A DNA stretch of 64,000 nucleotides from Manis javanica (GCF_040802235.1 NC_133169.1:40183034-40247033); one strand, 5' to 3'. Positions 22,026-34,576 are shown, counted from the stretch's first letter. Made by a program: numbers and translations. The notes: generated by a model from the sequence alone, not told the origin.

Positions 22026-23571
22026 TGGCGATTTCTTGTCAACACCTACAAGTCTCTCAGTTGCTGCACCCAGGGAGCAATGTACTCATTATTAGCCCTA
22101 TTTGTCATTGGGAGAAGTATTTTCCTAGGGGCACTGAATCCCCAGTTAGTGCTAACAATGCGACAAGTTTGCTCGTAGGATTATATACAACTCTCTGAAT
22201 GATACCCACTGGGATTATAGTAAGAAGTCATCTTGTTGAAGCAGAATGGGGAACATACGTGGATGTGAGCAAGAGGTCAACAGCTTCAAATTCAGCATCG
22301 ACCATCATTATATGTCAGGAATTGCATAGTAAAACCACAATGACAAACCATTACATTTCTACCAAAAATGTCAAATTTAATGACATTTTTGGTATGTGAT
22401 AGATGGTGTGAAGGATTTGAAGCAAATTGAACTTACATATGCCACTGGTCAGATATATATTGATAACCAATAATTTTGAATATATGCTTATCATAAATCA
22501 ACAATTCCACCCTTGTACTTACCCAACTGAAATACCTGCATGTGGGTTACAAACACATTCCCAAGGATGTTGAGAAACAGCGTCACTTGTAAAGGGGAGA
22601 TGGTAATCATTTCCAATGTTCATCAACATCAGCATAGAGAAATGCATTTGGCACATTCATACAGGAAAATAACAAACAGCAATTAATGTGAAAGACATAG
22701 AACTAACCAAAATATTTGTGTCTGGGTTAAAAAGTTTTATTATGAATACCTCAATGTATTTACACACTTTTCTTTACTTGAATGCTGTTTTATTGTTAAA
22801 AAGTTTGAAAAAATAAAACCATAGTCTATGCAGTTCATACAAAAGGATAGGTCAAATGATGAACTTTGGTGTCACCTCACTTTGTCAAAGTCATTTACCT
22901 CATCTTGGAGGTCCAATCTTAACTTTTGAGCATTCAGTACCTGAAGTTGCCTTTCTGGATACCATATATGATATCTTCACTAAGTTCTGCTATCAGGTAT
23001 GCCAATGTCCAAAGCAAACATGGGGATTTTCTGGATTCCATCCATACACTGCAAATTTCCATGATATCAAGGATCAATTAATGCAGGCAACAGAATAGAG
23101 CATATTACCAAATGGGGTTCCCAGGTAGGAAACTTCCATGGTACCACAGTGTTGTCATGCAACACCTGGCGACCACCCTTCCTGGCTTTGAAAAATGTCT
23201 CAAAAAGGTGAGAGCAGGTGTCAGACTGTTCACCTATCCAGGACATTCTTCAGCTTACATTATATAAAGGGACAGTAGGAGCAACTAACTGAATCTTGTA
23301 GCACAGCTCAGGTCTATTCCCATTCACCTTTACCACCACACAACAGTTGCCATAGTGACAGAATTACAGGTGTGCTAGCAGATTCCAGGATTCTCTTGGA
23401 AAAATGCAGCCTTAAGTAAGTAACTATGGAGTGAATGTAGGAGATATTTGATGATTTTGGAAATTAAACAGTAGCAGGAATATTTTGGGATGAACACCAG
23501 AAATTGAACTAACAATGAGACAGCAATAAGTTTTTAAATAAGAATGATGATAAAATACAAGAGTTTGAGAG
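22026..23571. other. intergenic, no counterpart in other blocks
   Basis: No gene called. A weak old L1-like stretch lies around 22,540-22,700 (ATGTTCATCAACATCAGCAT, compare L1 ORF2 end). Positions 22,850-23,460 are GC-richer, with an 80-codon open stretch at 22,856-23,098 that I cannot match to any family. They may be an old LTR or a unique sequence. A perfect 14-bp inverted repeat lies at 22,360-22,394. Confidence 0.45.
22360..22394. repeat. perfect 14-bp inverted repeat with 7-bp loop
   Basis: TACCAAAAATGTCA, loop AATTTAA, then TGACATTTTTGGTA. The hairpin is perfect over 14 bp but sits alone in AT-rich DNA. It could be the remains of a small DNA transposon or chance. Confidence 0.8.
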
Positions 23572-24208
23572 GATTAAAGATGGCAGCAAGAGAGGAGAGA
23601 CAGAGGTTTCCTCCTAAAACCATATACAATTAGAAAATATAGTTGGTGCAACTAATCCTGAAAGAGCAAGAGGAAAGAGGATGGTGCCAGGCTGCACACA
23701 CCTGGAGAAAAGAGCAGACCTCACTGAATGGGGTAATGTACCAAAGCTGTGGCCTGGCAGGACCCAAGCCCTTCCTCCACCCCAGTTCACTGGCAGGAGG
23801 AAGAGAAACAGAACAAGGAGAGAGTGGAAGGCCTGGGACTGCTTTATACCTATCTCCAGAGATCTGCTCTAGGAGCACAAACCTACATTTCATGGTGCTT
23901 TAATGTTACTTGAATTATTATGGGGTTGGAAAGCTAATACAGATGGAGATCCTGGAAGGACTGAGATTCTAGCCACTTGTGGAAAGCAGGGATCCATATC
24001 TGGCTGCTCTGGGAAAAAGCTTATACCTGTGTGTTCGGCCCACTGTTTCAGGCAGTGGAGACAGGCATAGCAGCTGGGAAGCAGGAAACAGCTCTTTCCT
24101 CACCCTGGGCACCAATACCGCTCCCCTGCGACCCCCAACGTTGCTTCAGGGGCTGGGCAGCTCCGAGGCAGTGGAGCTTCTGGACACTAGAGGGAGCTAT
24201 ATACAGAT

Positions 24209-24995
24209 ATGAAAAGCCAAAGGAACCTGGTTCATAGTAAAATTAATATAACTCCAGAGAAAAATTTAAATGACATGGACCTGATGACTCTTCCTGAAAG
24301 GGAGTTCAAAATAAAAATCATCAACATGCTAATGGAGGTATGGAAAGATATCCAAGAACTCAGGAATGAATTCAGATTGGAGATCCAATAGTTGAAGAGC
24401 ATGATGGAGGGTATTAAAAGCAGATTAGATATGGGGGAGGAGATGATAAATAGAAACTAGAGAAGAGGAATACAAAGAAGCTGAGGCACAGAGAGAAGGA
24501 AGGATCTCTAAGAATGAAAGAATATTGAGAGAACTGTGTTACCAATCCAAATGGAGCAATATTCATATTACAGGGATGCCAGAAGAAGAAGAGAGAGGGA
24601 AAGGGATAGAAAGTGTCTTTGAGGAGATAGTTGCTGAAAACTTCCCCAATCTGGGGAGGGAGATAGTCTCTCAGGCCATGGAGATCCACAGATCTCCCAA
24701 CACAAGGGACCTTACGAAGACAAAAGCAAGACATATAGTAATAAAATTGGCAAAGGTCAAGAATAAGGACAGGCTATTAAAAGCAGCCAGAGAGAGAAAT
24801 AAGATCACATACAAAGGAAAACCCATCAGACTAACATCAGACTTCTCAGCAGAAACCTTACAGGCCAGAAGGGAGTGGCATAATGTATTTAATGCCATGA
24901 AGCAGAAGGGCCTGAACCAAGATTACTTTATCCATCAAGATTATCATTTAAATTTGAAGGAGGGATTAAACAATTTTCAGAGAAGCAAAAGCTGA
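24209..24995 (+). pseudogene. L1 ORF1 remnant (older L1)
   Basis: The N-terminal part is open at 24,209-24,391 (LPEREFKIKIINMLMEVWKD). A TAG ends the first stretch and a second stop interrupts the coiled coil near 24,460. The RRM and C-terminal domain read from 24,525 to 24,995 in another frame (YQSKWSNIHITGMPEEEERG; RLLKAARERNKITYKGKPIR). The protein cannot be made in one piece. Confidence 0.85.
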
Positions 24996-25330
24996 GAGAA
25001 TTTACCTCCCATAAACCATCTCTGCAGTCTATTTTGGGGGGACTGCTATAGATGGAAGTGTTCCTAAGGTTGAATAGCTGTCACCAGAGGAAATAAAACC
25101 ACAGTAAAGAAAGTAGAACAGCTAATTACAAAGAAAATGCAAAATTAAATTAACTATCCCCAAAGTCAATCAAGGGATAGACAAAGAATACAGAATATGA
25201 TACCTAATATATAAAGAATGGAGGAATAAGAAAAAGGAGGAGAAAAAGAAAAGAGCCTTTAGATTGTGTTTGTAACAGCATATTAAGTAAGTTGAGTTAG
25301 ACTCTAAGAAAGGAAATTAACCTTGAAACT

Positions 25331-27440
25331 TTGGTAACCATGAATCTAAAGCCTGAAATGGAAATAAGTACATACTTATTGAATGCACCAATCAAAAGAC
25401 ATAGAGTCATTGAATGGATTAAAAAAAACAAGACCCATCTATATGCTGCCTACAAGAGACATTTTAAACCCAAAGACATCCACAGACTAAAAGTGAAGGG
25501 ATGGAAAAAGATATCTCATGCAACTAACAGAGATAAAAAGTCAGGAGTTGCAGTACTTGCATCAGAAAAAGTAGACTTCAAAACAAAGAAAGTAACAGGA
25601 GACAAAAGAAGGACATTACATAATGATAAAGGGGTCAATCCAACAAGAAGATATAACCATTATAAATATCTATGCTCCCAACACAGGAGCACCCACATAT
25701 GTGAAACAAATACTAACAGAATTAAAAGTGGAAATAGAATGCAATGCATTCATTTTGGGAGACTTCAACATTCCACTCACTCTGAAGGACAGAACAACCA
25801 GACAAAAGATAAGTAAGGAGACAAAGGTACTGAAAAGCACAATAGAACAGATTAACCTAACAGACACCTACAGAACACTACACCTAAAAGCAACAGAATA
25901 CACATTCTTCTCAAGGGCACAAGGAACATTTTCAAGAATAGATCAAATACTAAGCCACAAAAAGAGCCTCAGCAAATTCAAAAAGATTGAAATTGTGCCA
26001 TCTAGTTTCTCAGATCACAAAGGTATGAAACTAGAAATAAATTACACAAAGAAAATGAAAAATCCCACAAACACATGGAGGCTTCAAAACATGCTCCTAA
26101 ATTACCAATGGATCAATGACCAAGTAAAAACAGAGATCAAGCAATATATGGAGACAAATGACAACAATAATTTAACACTACAAAATCTGTGGGACACAAC
26201 CAAGGCTGTGCTAAGAGGAAAGTATATTGCAATACAGGCCTACTTCAAGAAAAAAGAAAAATCCCATATAAGCAGTCTAAACACACAATTAATGAAAATA
26301 GAAAAAGAAAAAATGAAGCCCATAGTCAGTAGAAGGAGGGATATAATAAGATCAGAGCATAAATAAATGAAATTAAAAAGAATAAAACAATAGAAATAAT
26401 CAATGAAATCAAGAGCTGGTTCATTGAGAAAATAAACAAAATAAATAAACCTCTAGTCAGACTTATCAAGAAAAAAAAGAGATTCTATACACATAAACAG
26501 AATCAGAAATGAGAAAGGAATAATCACTATGGACACCATAGAAATACAAAGAATTTTAGAGAATACTATGAAAAATTACATGCTAACAAACTGGATAACC
26601 TAGAAGAAATGGACAACTTTCTAGAAAAATACAACCTTCCAAGGCTGACCAAGGAAGAAACAGAAAATCTGAACAGACCAATTACCAGCAATAAAATTGA
26701 ACTGGTAATCAAAAACCTACATAAGAACAAAACTCCTGGACCAGATGGCTTCACCACTGCATTTTATCAAACATTTAGTGAAGACTAATACACATTCTCT
26801 TTAAAGTTTTCCAAAAAATAGAAGAGGAGGGAAAACTTCCAAACTCATTCTATGAAGCCAGCACCACTCTAATACCAAAACCAGGCAAAGACACAACAAA
26901 AAAACAAATTTACAGGCCAATATCCCTGATGAACATAGATGCAAAAATACTCAAGAAAATATTAGCAAACCGAATTCAAAAATACATTAAAAAGATCATC
27001 CATCATGATCAAGTAGGACTTATTCCAGGGATGCAAGGACAGTACAACATTCGAAAATCCATCAACATCATCCATCACATCAACAAAATGGACAAAAACC
27101 ACATGATCATCTCCATAGATGCTGAAAAAGCATTTGACAAAATTCAACATCCATTCATGATGAAAACTCTCTATTAAATGGGTATACAGGGCAAGTAACT
27201 CAACATAATAAAGGCCATATGTGACAAATCCACAGCCAACATTATACTTAACAGCGAGAGGCTGAAAGGTTTTCCTTTAAGATCAGGAAAAGACAAGGAA
27301 GTCCACTCTCCCCACTTCTATTCAATACAGTCCTGGAGGACCTAGACACGGCAATCAGACAACACAAAGAAATAAAAGGCATCCAAATTGGCAAAGAAGT
27401 TAAACTGTCCCTGTTTTCAGATGACATGATGTTGTACATA
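25331..27440 (+). pseudogene. L1 ORF2 remnant (endonuclease and RT start), older L1
   Basis: The endonuclease domain begins near 25,358 but lacks the usual SIVTLNVNG segment after the start, a small internal deletion. Frames change near 25,620; 25,623-26,366 is then open for 247 codons (INIYAPNTGAPTYVKQILTE; ILGDFNIPLTLKDR; SDHKGMKLEINYTKK). RT fragments follow at 26,929-27,177 ([15 protein letters not shown]) and 27,405-27,440 (a degraded active-site region). Many stops. Confidence 0.85.
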
Positions 27441-28448
27441 AAAAACCCCAAAGAGAGGGCGGAGCCAGGATGGCGGCACGACTAGAGCAGTGGAAATCTC
27501 CTCCCAAAACTACATATATCTATGAATATATAACAAAGACAACTATTCCTAAAATAGAGACCAGAGGACACAGGACAACATCCAGACCACATCCACACCT
27601 GCGAGAACCCAGCACCTCGTGAAGGGGGTAAGATACATACCCTGGCCCGGCGGGACCCGGTCACCCCTCCGCCCAGCCCCTGGCATGTGGAGAGGAGTGA
27701 GCAGGGAGGGAGAGAGAGCCCAGGATTGCTGAACACCCAGCCCCAGGATTCCAGACCAGAGTGCAGACACAGTGCATGAGTGGGGACCTGGATACTAGGG
27801 AAACAGGGCAGCAGGACCAGTGAGTGGGTGCCTGAGGCTGACTCCGGAGAACAAAGAAACGGGAGCGGTATTTTTTTTTTTTTTTTGGCGAGTGCTTTTT
27901 GGAAGCCTTAAAGGGACAGAGACTCCAATACTAGGGAAACAGGGCAGGAAGACCGGTGAGCGGGTGCCTGCGCCCAACGCCTGAGGACAAAGAAAATAGG
28001 GCGTTTTTCCTTTTTTCTTTTTTTTTTTTCCTTTTCATTGTTGCTGTTGTTGGTTTGGTTTGAAGGGTGCTTTTTGGAAGTATTAGAGGGGCAGGACAGG
28101 ACACTTAGCCCAGAGGAAGCGAATCTGGGGATCTCTGGGCACTCTAACCCCCTGGGCAACAGAGAGCACAGAGGCCCCTTATGGAGATAAATAGCCTCCC
28201 AGCTGCTCCCCCTCCAACGGGGCTCCACCATTTTGGAGGAGCGGCCCCAGCAAGGCCACACCCACAGCAATAGCGGAGATACACTCCAAAAAAACTGGGC
28301 AGGTAGCTGAAGCCCTGTCTGCGCACAGCTGCCAAGTATAAACCACTAAAGGTCGCTATTCTCCCAGGAGAGGAAGGCCACAAACCAACAAGAAGGAAAG
28401 CTCTCCCAGCTGTCACTCATACCAGTTCTGCAAACTATCTCTATCACC

Positions 28449-29387
28449 ATGAAAAGGCAAAACTACAGGCAGAAAAAGATCACAGAGACAACACCTGAGA
28501 AGGAGACAGACCCAACCAGTCTTCCTGAAAAAGAATTCAAAATAGAAATCATGAACATGCTGACAGAGATGCAGAGAAAAATGGAAGAGAAATGGGATGA
28601 GATGCAGTGAAAAATGCAAGAGCAATGGGAGGAAGTCCGAAGGGAGATCACAGATGTCAGAAAGGAGATCACAGAAGAGAAACAAACCCTGGAAGGATTT
28701 ATAAGCAGAATGGATAAGATGCAAGAGGCCACTGAAGGAATAGAAACCAGAGAACAGTAACGTATAGAAGCAGACACAGAGAGAGATAAAAGGATCTCCA
28801 GGAATGAAACAACACTAAGAGAATTATGTGACCAATCCAAAAGGAATAATATTCGTTTTATAGGGGTATCAGAAGAAGAAGAAAGAGGAAAAGGGATAGA
28901 AAGTCTCTTTGAAGAAATAATTGCTGAAAACTTCCCCAAACTGGGGGAAGAAATAATAGAACAGACCACGGAAATACACAGAACGCCCAACAGAAAGGAT
29001 ACAAGGAGGACAACACCAACACACATAATAATTAAAATAGCAAGAATCAAGGACAAGGAAAGAGTTTTAAAGGCAGCTAGAGAGAAAAAGGTCACCTATA
29101 AAGGAAAACCCATCAGGCTAACATCAGACTTCTTGACAGAAACCCTATAGACCAGAAGAGAATGGCATGATATACTTAATGCAATGAAACAAAAGGGCCT
29201 TGAACCAAGGATACTGTATCCAGCACGATGTTCATTGAAATATGATGGCAGGATAAAACAATTCCCAGACAAGCAAAAGCAGAGAGAATTTGCATCACAC
29301 AAACCACCTCTACAGGGCATATTACAAGGACTGCTCTGGATGGGAGCAACCCTAAAAAGAGCACAGAAAAAAACACACAACATATGA
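28449..29387 (+). pseudogene. L1 ORF1 with three in-frame stops
   Basis: ATG at 28,449 (MKRQNYRQKKITE) and stop TGA at 29,385-29,387 give 312 codons, normal for L1 ORF1p. The frame is continuous but has nonsense codons TGA at 28,608-28,610, TAA at 28,758-28,760 and TAG at 29,148-29,150. The coiled coil carries an expanded block of MQ/EE heptads (28,560-28,700). The RRM (SKRNNIRFIGVSEEEERG) and C-terminal domain (RVLKAAREKKVTYKGKPIR) are preserved. All three stops are one substitution from a sense codon (e.g. CAG/CAA to TAG/TAA). Confidence 0.9.
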
Positions 29388-29534
29388 AGAATGGAGGAGG
29401 AGGAATAAGAGGGGAGAGAAGAAAAGAATCTCCAGAAAGTGTATATAACAGCTCAGTAAGTGAGCTAAGTTAGGCAGTAAGATACTAAAGAAGCTAACCT
29501 TGGACATTTGGTAACCACGAATCTAAAGCCTGCA

Positions 29535-32500
29535 ATGGCAATAAGTACATATCTCTCAATAGTCACCCTAAATGTAAATGGATTTAATGCACCAATAAAA
29601 AGACACAGAGTAATAGAATGGATAATAAAGCAAGACCCATCTATATGCTGCTTACAAGAAACTCACCTCAAACCCAAAGACATGCACAGACTAAAAGTCA
29701 AGGGATGGAAAAACATATTTCAGGCAAAAAACAGTGAGAAGAAAGCAGGGGTTGCAGTACTGATATCAGACAAAATAGACTTCAAAACAAAGAAAGTAAC
29801 AAGAGATAAAGAAGGACACTACGTAATGATAAAGGGCTCAGTCCAACAAGAGGATATAACCAGTCTAAATATATATGCACCCAACACAGGAGCACCAGCA
29901 TTTGTGAAACAAATACTAACAGAATTAAAGAGGGAAATACACTGCAATGAATTCATTTTAGGAGACTTCAACACACCACTCACCCCAAAGAATAGATCCA
30001 CTGGACAGAAAATAAGTAAGGACACACAGGCACTGAACAACACACTAAAACAGATGGACCTAATAGACATCTATAGAACTCTACATCCAAAAGCAACAGG
30101 ATATACATTCTACTCAAGTGCACATGGAACATTCTCCAGAATAGACCACATATTACCTCACAAAAAGAGCCTCAGTAAATTCTAAAATATTGAAATTCTA
30201 CCAACTAATTTTTCAGACCACAAAGGTATAAAGCTAGAAATAAATTCTACAAAGAAAACAAAAAGGCTTACAAACACATGGAGGCTTAACAACATGCTTA
30301 TAAATAATCAATGGATCAATGAACAGATCAAAATAGAGATCAAGGAATATATGGAAACAAATGACAACAACAACACTAAGTCCCAACTTCTGTGGGACAC
30401 AGTGAAAGCAGTCTTAAGAGGTAAGTATATAGTGATCCAGGCACACTTGAAGAAGGAAGAACAATCCCAAATGAATAGTCTAACATCACAATTATCGAAA
30501 CTGGAAAAAGGAGAACAAATGAGGACTAAAGTCAGCAAAAGGAGGGACATAATAAAGATCAGAGAAGAAATAAACAAAATTGAGAAGAATAAAACAATAG
30601 CAAAAATCAACGAAACCAAGAGCTGGTTCATTGAGAAAATAAACAAAATAGATACGCCTCTAGCCAAACTTATTTACAGAAAAAGAGAATGAACACAAAT
30701 CAAAAGCATCAGAAATGAGAACGGAATAAACACGACAGACTCCACAGAAATACAAAGAATTATTAAAGACTACTGTGAAAACCTATATGCCAACAAGCTG
30801 GAAAACCTAGAAGAAATGGACAACTTCCTAGAAAAATAAAACCTCCCAAGACTGACCACGGAAGAAACACAAAAGTTAAAGAAACCAATTACAAGCAAAG
30901 AAAATGAAATGGTAATCAAAAAACTACCCAAGAACAAAACTCCAGGGCTGAACGGATTTACCTCGGAATTTCATCAGACACACTGAGAAGACATGTTACC
31001 CATTCTCCTTAAAGTGTTCCAAAAAACAGAAGAGGAGGGAATACTCCCAAACTCATTTTATGAAGCCCACATCACCCTAATACCAAAACCAGGCAAAGAC
31101 CCCCAGCAAAAAAGAAAATTACAGACCAATATCCCTGAAGAATGTAGATGCAAAAATACTCAATAAAATATTAGCAAACAGAATTCAGCAGTATATGAAA
31201 AGCATCATACATCATGACCAAGTGGGATTCATCCCAGAGATGCAAGGATGGTACAACATTCGAAAATCCATCAACATCATCCACCACATCAACAAAAAGA
31301 AAGATAAAAACCACATGATCATCTCCATAGATGGTGAAAAAGCATTTGACAAAATTCAACATCCATTCATGATAAAAACTCTCAGCAAAATGGGAATAGA
31401 GCGCAAGTACCTCAATATAATAAAGACCATATATGATAAACCCACAGCCAGCATTATACTGAACAGTGAGAAGCTGAAAGCATTTCCTCTGAGATCGGGA
31501 ACCGGACAGGGATGCCCACTCTCCCCACTGTTATTTAACATAGTACTGGAGGTCCTAGCCACGGCAATTAGACAAAACAAAGAAATATAAGGCAACTAGA
31601 TTGGTAAAGTAGAAGTTAAACTGACACTGTTTGCAGATGAAGTGGTATTGTACATAAAAATCCTTAAAGACTCCACTCCAAAACTACTAGAACTAATATC
31701 GGAATTCAGCAAAGTTGCAGGATACAAAATTAACACACAGAAATCTATGGCTTTCCTATACACTAACAATGAACCAGTAGAAAGAGAAATCAGGAAAACA
31801 ATTCCATTCACAATTGCATCAAAAAGAATAAAATATCTAGGAATAAACCTAAGCAAAGAAGTGAAAGACCTATACCGTGAAAACTACAAGTCACTCTTAA
31901 GAGAAATTACAGGGGACACTAACAAATGGAAACTCATCCCATGCTTATGGCTAGGAAGAATTAATATCGTCAAAATGGCCATCCTGCCCAAAGCAATATA
32001 CAGGTTTGATGCAATCCCTATCAAATTACCAGCAACATTCTTCAATGAACTGGAACAAATAATTCAGAAATTCATATGGAAACACCAAAGACCCCAAATA
32101 GCCAAAGCAATCCTGAAAAAGAAGAATAAAGTAGGGGGGATCTCTCTCTCCAACTTCAGGCTCTACTACAAACCCATAGTAATCAAGACAATTTGGTACT
32201 GGCACAAGAACAGAGCCATAGAGCAGTGGAGTAGATTAGAGACTCCAGAAATTAACCCAAACATATATGGTCAATTAATATTTGATAAAGGAGCCATGGA
32301 TATACAATGGCAAAATGACAGTCTCTTCAACAGATGGTGCTGGCAAAACTGGACAGCTACATGTAGGAGAATGAAACTGGACGATTGTCTAACCCCATAT
32401 ACAAAGGTGAACTCAAAATGGATCAAAGACCTGATTGTAAGTCATGAAACCATTAAACTCTTGGAAAAAAACATAGGCAAACACCTCTTAGACATAAACA

Positions 32501-33351
32501 TGAGTGACCTCTTATTGAACATATCTCCCCGGGCAAGGAAAACAACAGCAAAAATGAGCAAGTGGGACTACATTAAGCTGAAAAGCTTCTGTACAGCAAA
32601 AGACACCATCAATAGAACAAAAAGGAACCCTACAGTATGGGAGAATATATTTGAAAATGACAGATCCGATAAAGGCTTGACGTCCAGAATATATAAAGAG
32701 CTCACATGCCTCAACAAACAAAAAACAAATGACCCAATTAAAAAATGGGCAGAGGAACTGAATAGACAGTTCTCCAAAAAAGAAATACAGATGGCCAACA
32801 GACACATGAAAAGATGCTCCACATCGCTAATTATCAGAGAAATGCAAATTAAAACTACAATGAGGTATCACCTCACACCAGTAAGGATGGCTGCCATCCA
32901 AAAGACAAACAACAACAAATGTTGGCGAGGCTGTGGAGAAAGGGGAACCCTCCTACACTGCTGGTGGGAATGTAAATTAGTTCAACCATTGTGGAAAGCA
33001 GTTTTGAGGTTCATCAAAATGCTCAAAACAGACCTATCATTTGACCCAGGAATTCCACTCCTAGGAATTTACCCTAAGAACACAGCAATCAAGTTTGAGA
33101 AAGACAGATGCACCCCTATGTTTATCGCAGCACTATTTGCAGTAGCCAAGAATTGGAAGCAACCTAAATGTCCATCGGTAGATGAATGGATAAAGAAGAT
33201 GTGGTACATATACACAATGGAATACTACTCAGCCATAAGAAGTGGAAAAATCCTACCATTTGCAGCAACATGGATGGAGCTGGAGAGTATTATGCTCAGT
33301 GAAATAAGCCAAGCGGAGAAACAGAAATACCAAATGATTTCACTCATCTGA
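29535..33351 (+). pseudogene. L1 ORF2 with stops, one frameshift and altered RT active site
   Basis: ATG at 29,535 (MAISTYLSIVTLNVNGFNAP), final TGA at 33,349-33,351. The endonuclease domain is open to a TAA at 30,183. Further in-frame stops are at 30,690, 30,837 and 30,984, and a net +1 shift lies near 31,100-31,190. The RT then reads on, with stops at 31,588 and 31,597. The RT catalytic motif at about 31,633-31,644 reads FADE where active L1 has FADD. From 31,642 to the end 569 codons are open, including the cysteine-rich end ([19 protein letters not shown]). Not functional. Confidence 0.9.
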
Positions 33352-33429
33352 GGAGTATAAGCACAAAGGAAAAACTGAAGGAACAAAACAGCAGCGGAAT
33401 TACAGAACCAAAAAATGGACTAACAGGTA

Positions 33430-33560
33430 CCAAAGGGAAAGGAACTGGGGAGGATGGGGGGGCAAGGAGGGATAAGGGGGTGGAAGAAGAAGAGGGGTAT
33501 TAAGATTAGCATGCATGGGGGGGAGGGAGAAAGGGGAGGGAGGGCTGCACAACACAGAGA
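33430..33560 (+). other. G-rich tract in L1 3'UTR (possible G-quadruplex)
   Basis: Repeated runs of three to seven G separated by short A-rich spacers (e.g. GGGGAGGATGGGGGGGCAAGG near 33,448, and GGGGGGGAGGGAGAAAGGGG near 33,518). The equivalent tract of the - strand L1 is C-rich at 14,931-15,120. G-rich 3'UTR tracts are a known L1 feature. Confidence 0.8.
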
Positions 33561-33700
33561 GGACAAGTAGTGATTCTACAACATTTTGCTATGCTGATGG
33601 ACAGTGACTGTAATGTGGTTTTTAGGGGGGAATTGGTATAGGAGAGAGCATAGTAAACATAGTATTCTTCATGTAAGTGTAGATTAAAGATTTTAAAAAA

Positions 33701-33888
33701 AAGAAAAAGAGAGGGGGGATTACTCCTTGATAGGAAAGAACTATTGGTAAATCAAAGATTAATGCATGCTTTAAATATTCTTAATTTTGATCACTTAAAG
33801 GGTGTCAGAAGATCAGCTATGGAGGTACTCTTTCCTGATAATATTCCTTTCTCTTAATAAAAATAAAAATAAATAAATAAATAAATAA
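33701..33888 (+). other. linker between L1 and retroviral part
   Basis: A short A-rich stretch (33,691-33,710) is followed by about 145 bp unrelated to L1 coding sequence (GAGGGGGGATTACTCCTTGA onward) and then (AATA)n at about 33,855-33,888. Two A-rich stretches in series suggest serial 3' additions to an L1 transcript, or template switching between two poly(A)-ended RNAs. Confidence 0.6.
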
Positions 33889-34117
33889 AAGGCAGTTCCT
33901 GTGTGCTGACCTCTAATGAGTTCTACACAGAGGTATAGATGGCATGTCAAAGTGTGGGCAAAGGGTCTGTTTATTTTTATGCAGAAGATCAAGGCCTAGT
34001 TTGGCTACCCAGAAAATGAACTAAGATACGATATGAGGAGGAGCTTCCGGCATCAGCACTCTCTGGAGGACTTGTGCCCGGGGATGATCACCAAAAAGCC
34101 TCCACAGGGATCCGGGC

Positions 34118-34576
34118 GATGCTGCAGTTGTGGCTGCATCCATTCCACTGTTACCTGGACTTGCCACTGGAATGAGGAGGGAGATGTTTAGGCTGGCATG
34201 TGCATACAGTGAGAAACGAATTTGAGTGGATCTGTACTGTTCGAACTCAACCAGGAGTTGGGAGGGGTGCAAGTTGTAGCGCTCCAAAATCGTATGTCTA
34301 TAGACTATCTACAGTTAAAAGAACATACGGTATGTGAACAGATCCCAGAAATGCGTTGCTTTAATTTGTCTGATTTCTCGGACTGTTCAAGTACAGTTGG
34401 ACAGTATCCATCATATCATAAACAAATTCTCACAAATGCCTAGGGTGCCTAACTGGTTTTCTTGGCTTCACTGGAGATGGCTGGTAATTATAGATTTGCT
34501 TAGTTTATATCGTATTCCTATTATGTTAATATGTGTGCACAAGTTAGTTAGTAGTTTAAAACCTATACATGCTTAA
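34118..34576 (+). pseudogene. degenerate retroviral envelope transmembrane subunit
   Basis: TM mediates membrane fusion in exogenous retroviruses. This copy cannot: it has no surface subunit upstream, a stop soon after the fusion-peptide-like stretch, and a frame change near 34,395. The ectodomain shows a leucine/valine heptad region followed by two cysteines seven residues apart (34,333-34,362). It lacks the adjacent third cysteine of gammaretroviral TM, so the pattern is closer to beta- or lentivirus-like TM. A Trp-rich membrane-proximal segment and hydrophobic anchor follow in the second frame. The family is not assigned. Confidence 0.55.

Larger units (their letters stand above)
23572..27453 (+). 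mobile_element. older L1 (5' and middle part), + strand, host of nested L1
   Basis: It starts with an L1-type 5' end (AAGATGGCAGCAAGAGAGGAG near 23,577). It contains ORF1 remnants at about 24,209-24,995 and ORF2 from about 25,331, and is interrupted at 27,453 by a younger composite insertion. Its continuation is 35,551-36,256. Its 5'UTR differs from that of the nested copy, so it belongs to another L1 subfamily. Its 3' end is missing because the element stops at the block B breakpoint. Confidence 0.9.
27454..33700 (+). mobile_element. full-length L1, + strand, relatively young
   Basis: It begins with the GAGGGCGGAGCCAGGATGGC start typical of L1 5' ends. A 5'UTR of about 1 kb includes two A/T homopolymer-interrupted direct repeats (near 27,870-27,960 and 28,010-28,110). 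ORF1 is at 28,449-29,387 and ORF2 at 29,535-33,351, followed by a 3'UTR with a strong G-rich tract at 33,430-33,545. The L1 3' end is at about 33,690 (GTAAGTGTAGATTAAAGATT). Both frames contain stops, so it is not autonomous now, but the decay is light. Confidence 0.95.

Noticed and set aside
28463-29095. 210-codon - strand open frame
   Set aside because: Antisense of the ORF1 of the 27,454 L1; no start or protein family support.
34021-34287. 88-codon - strand frame across the retroviral part
   Set aside because: The sense strand shows integrase/envelope-like features in order; the antisense frame has none.
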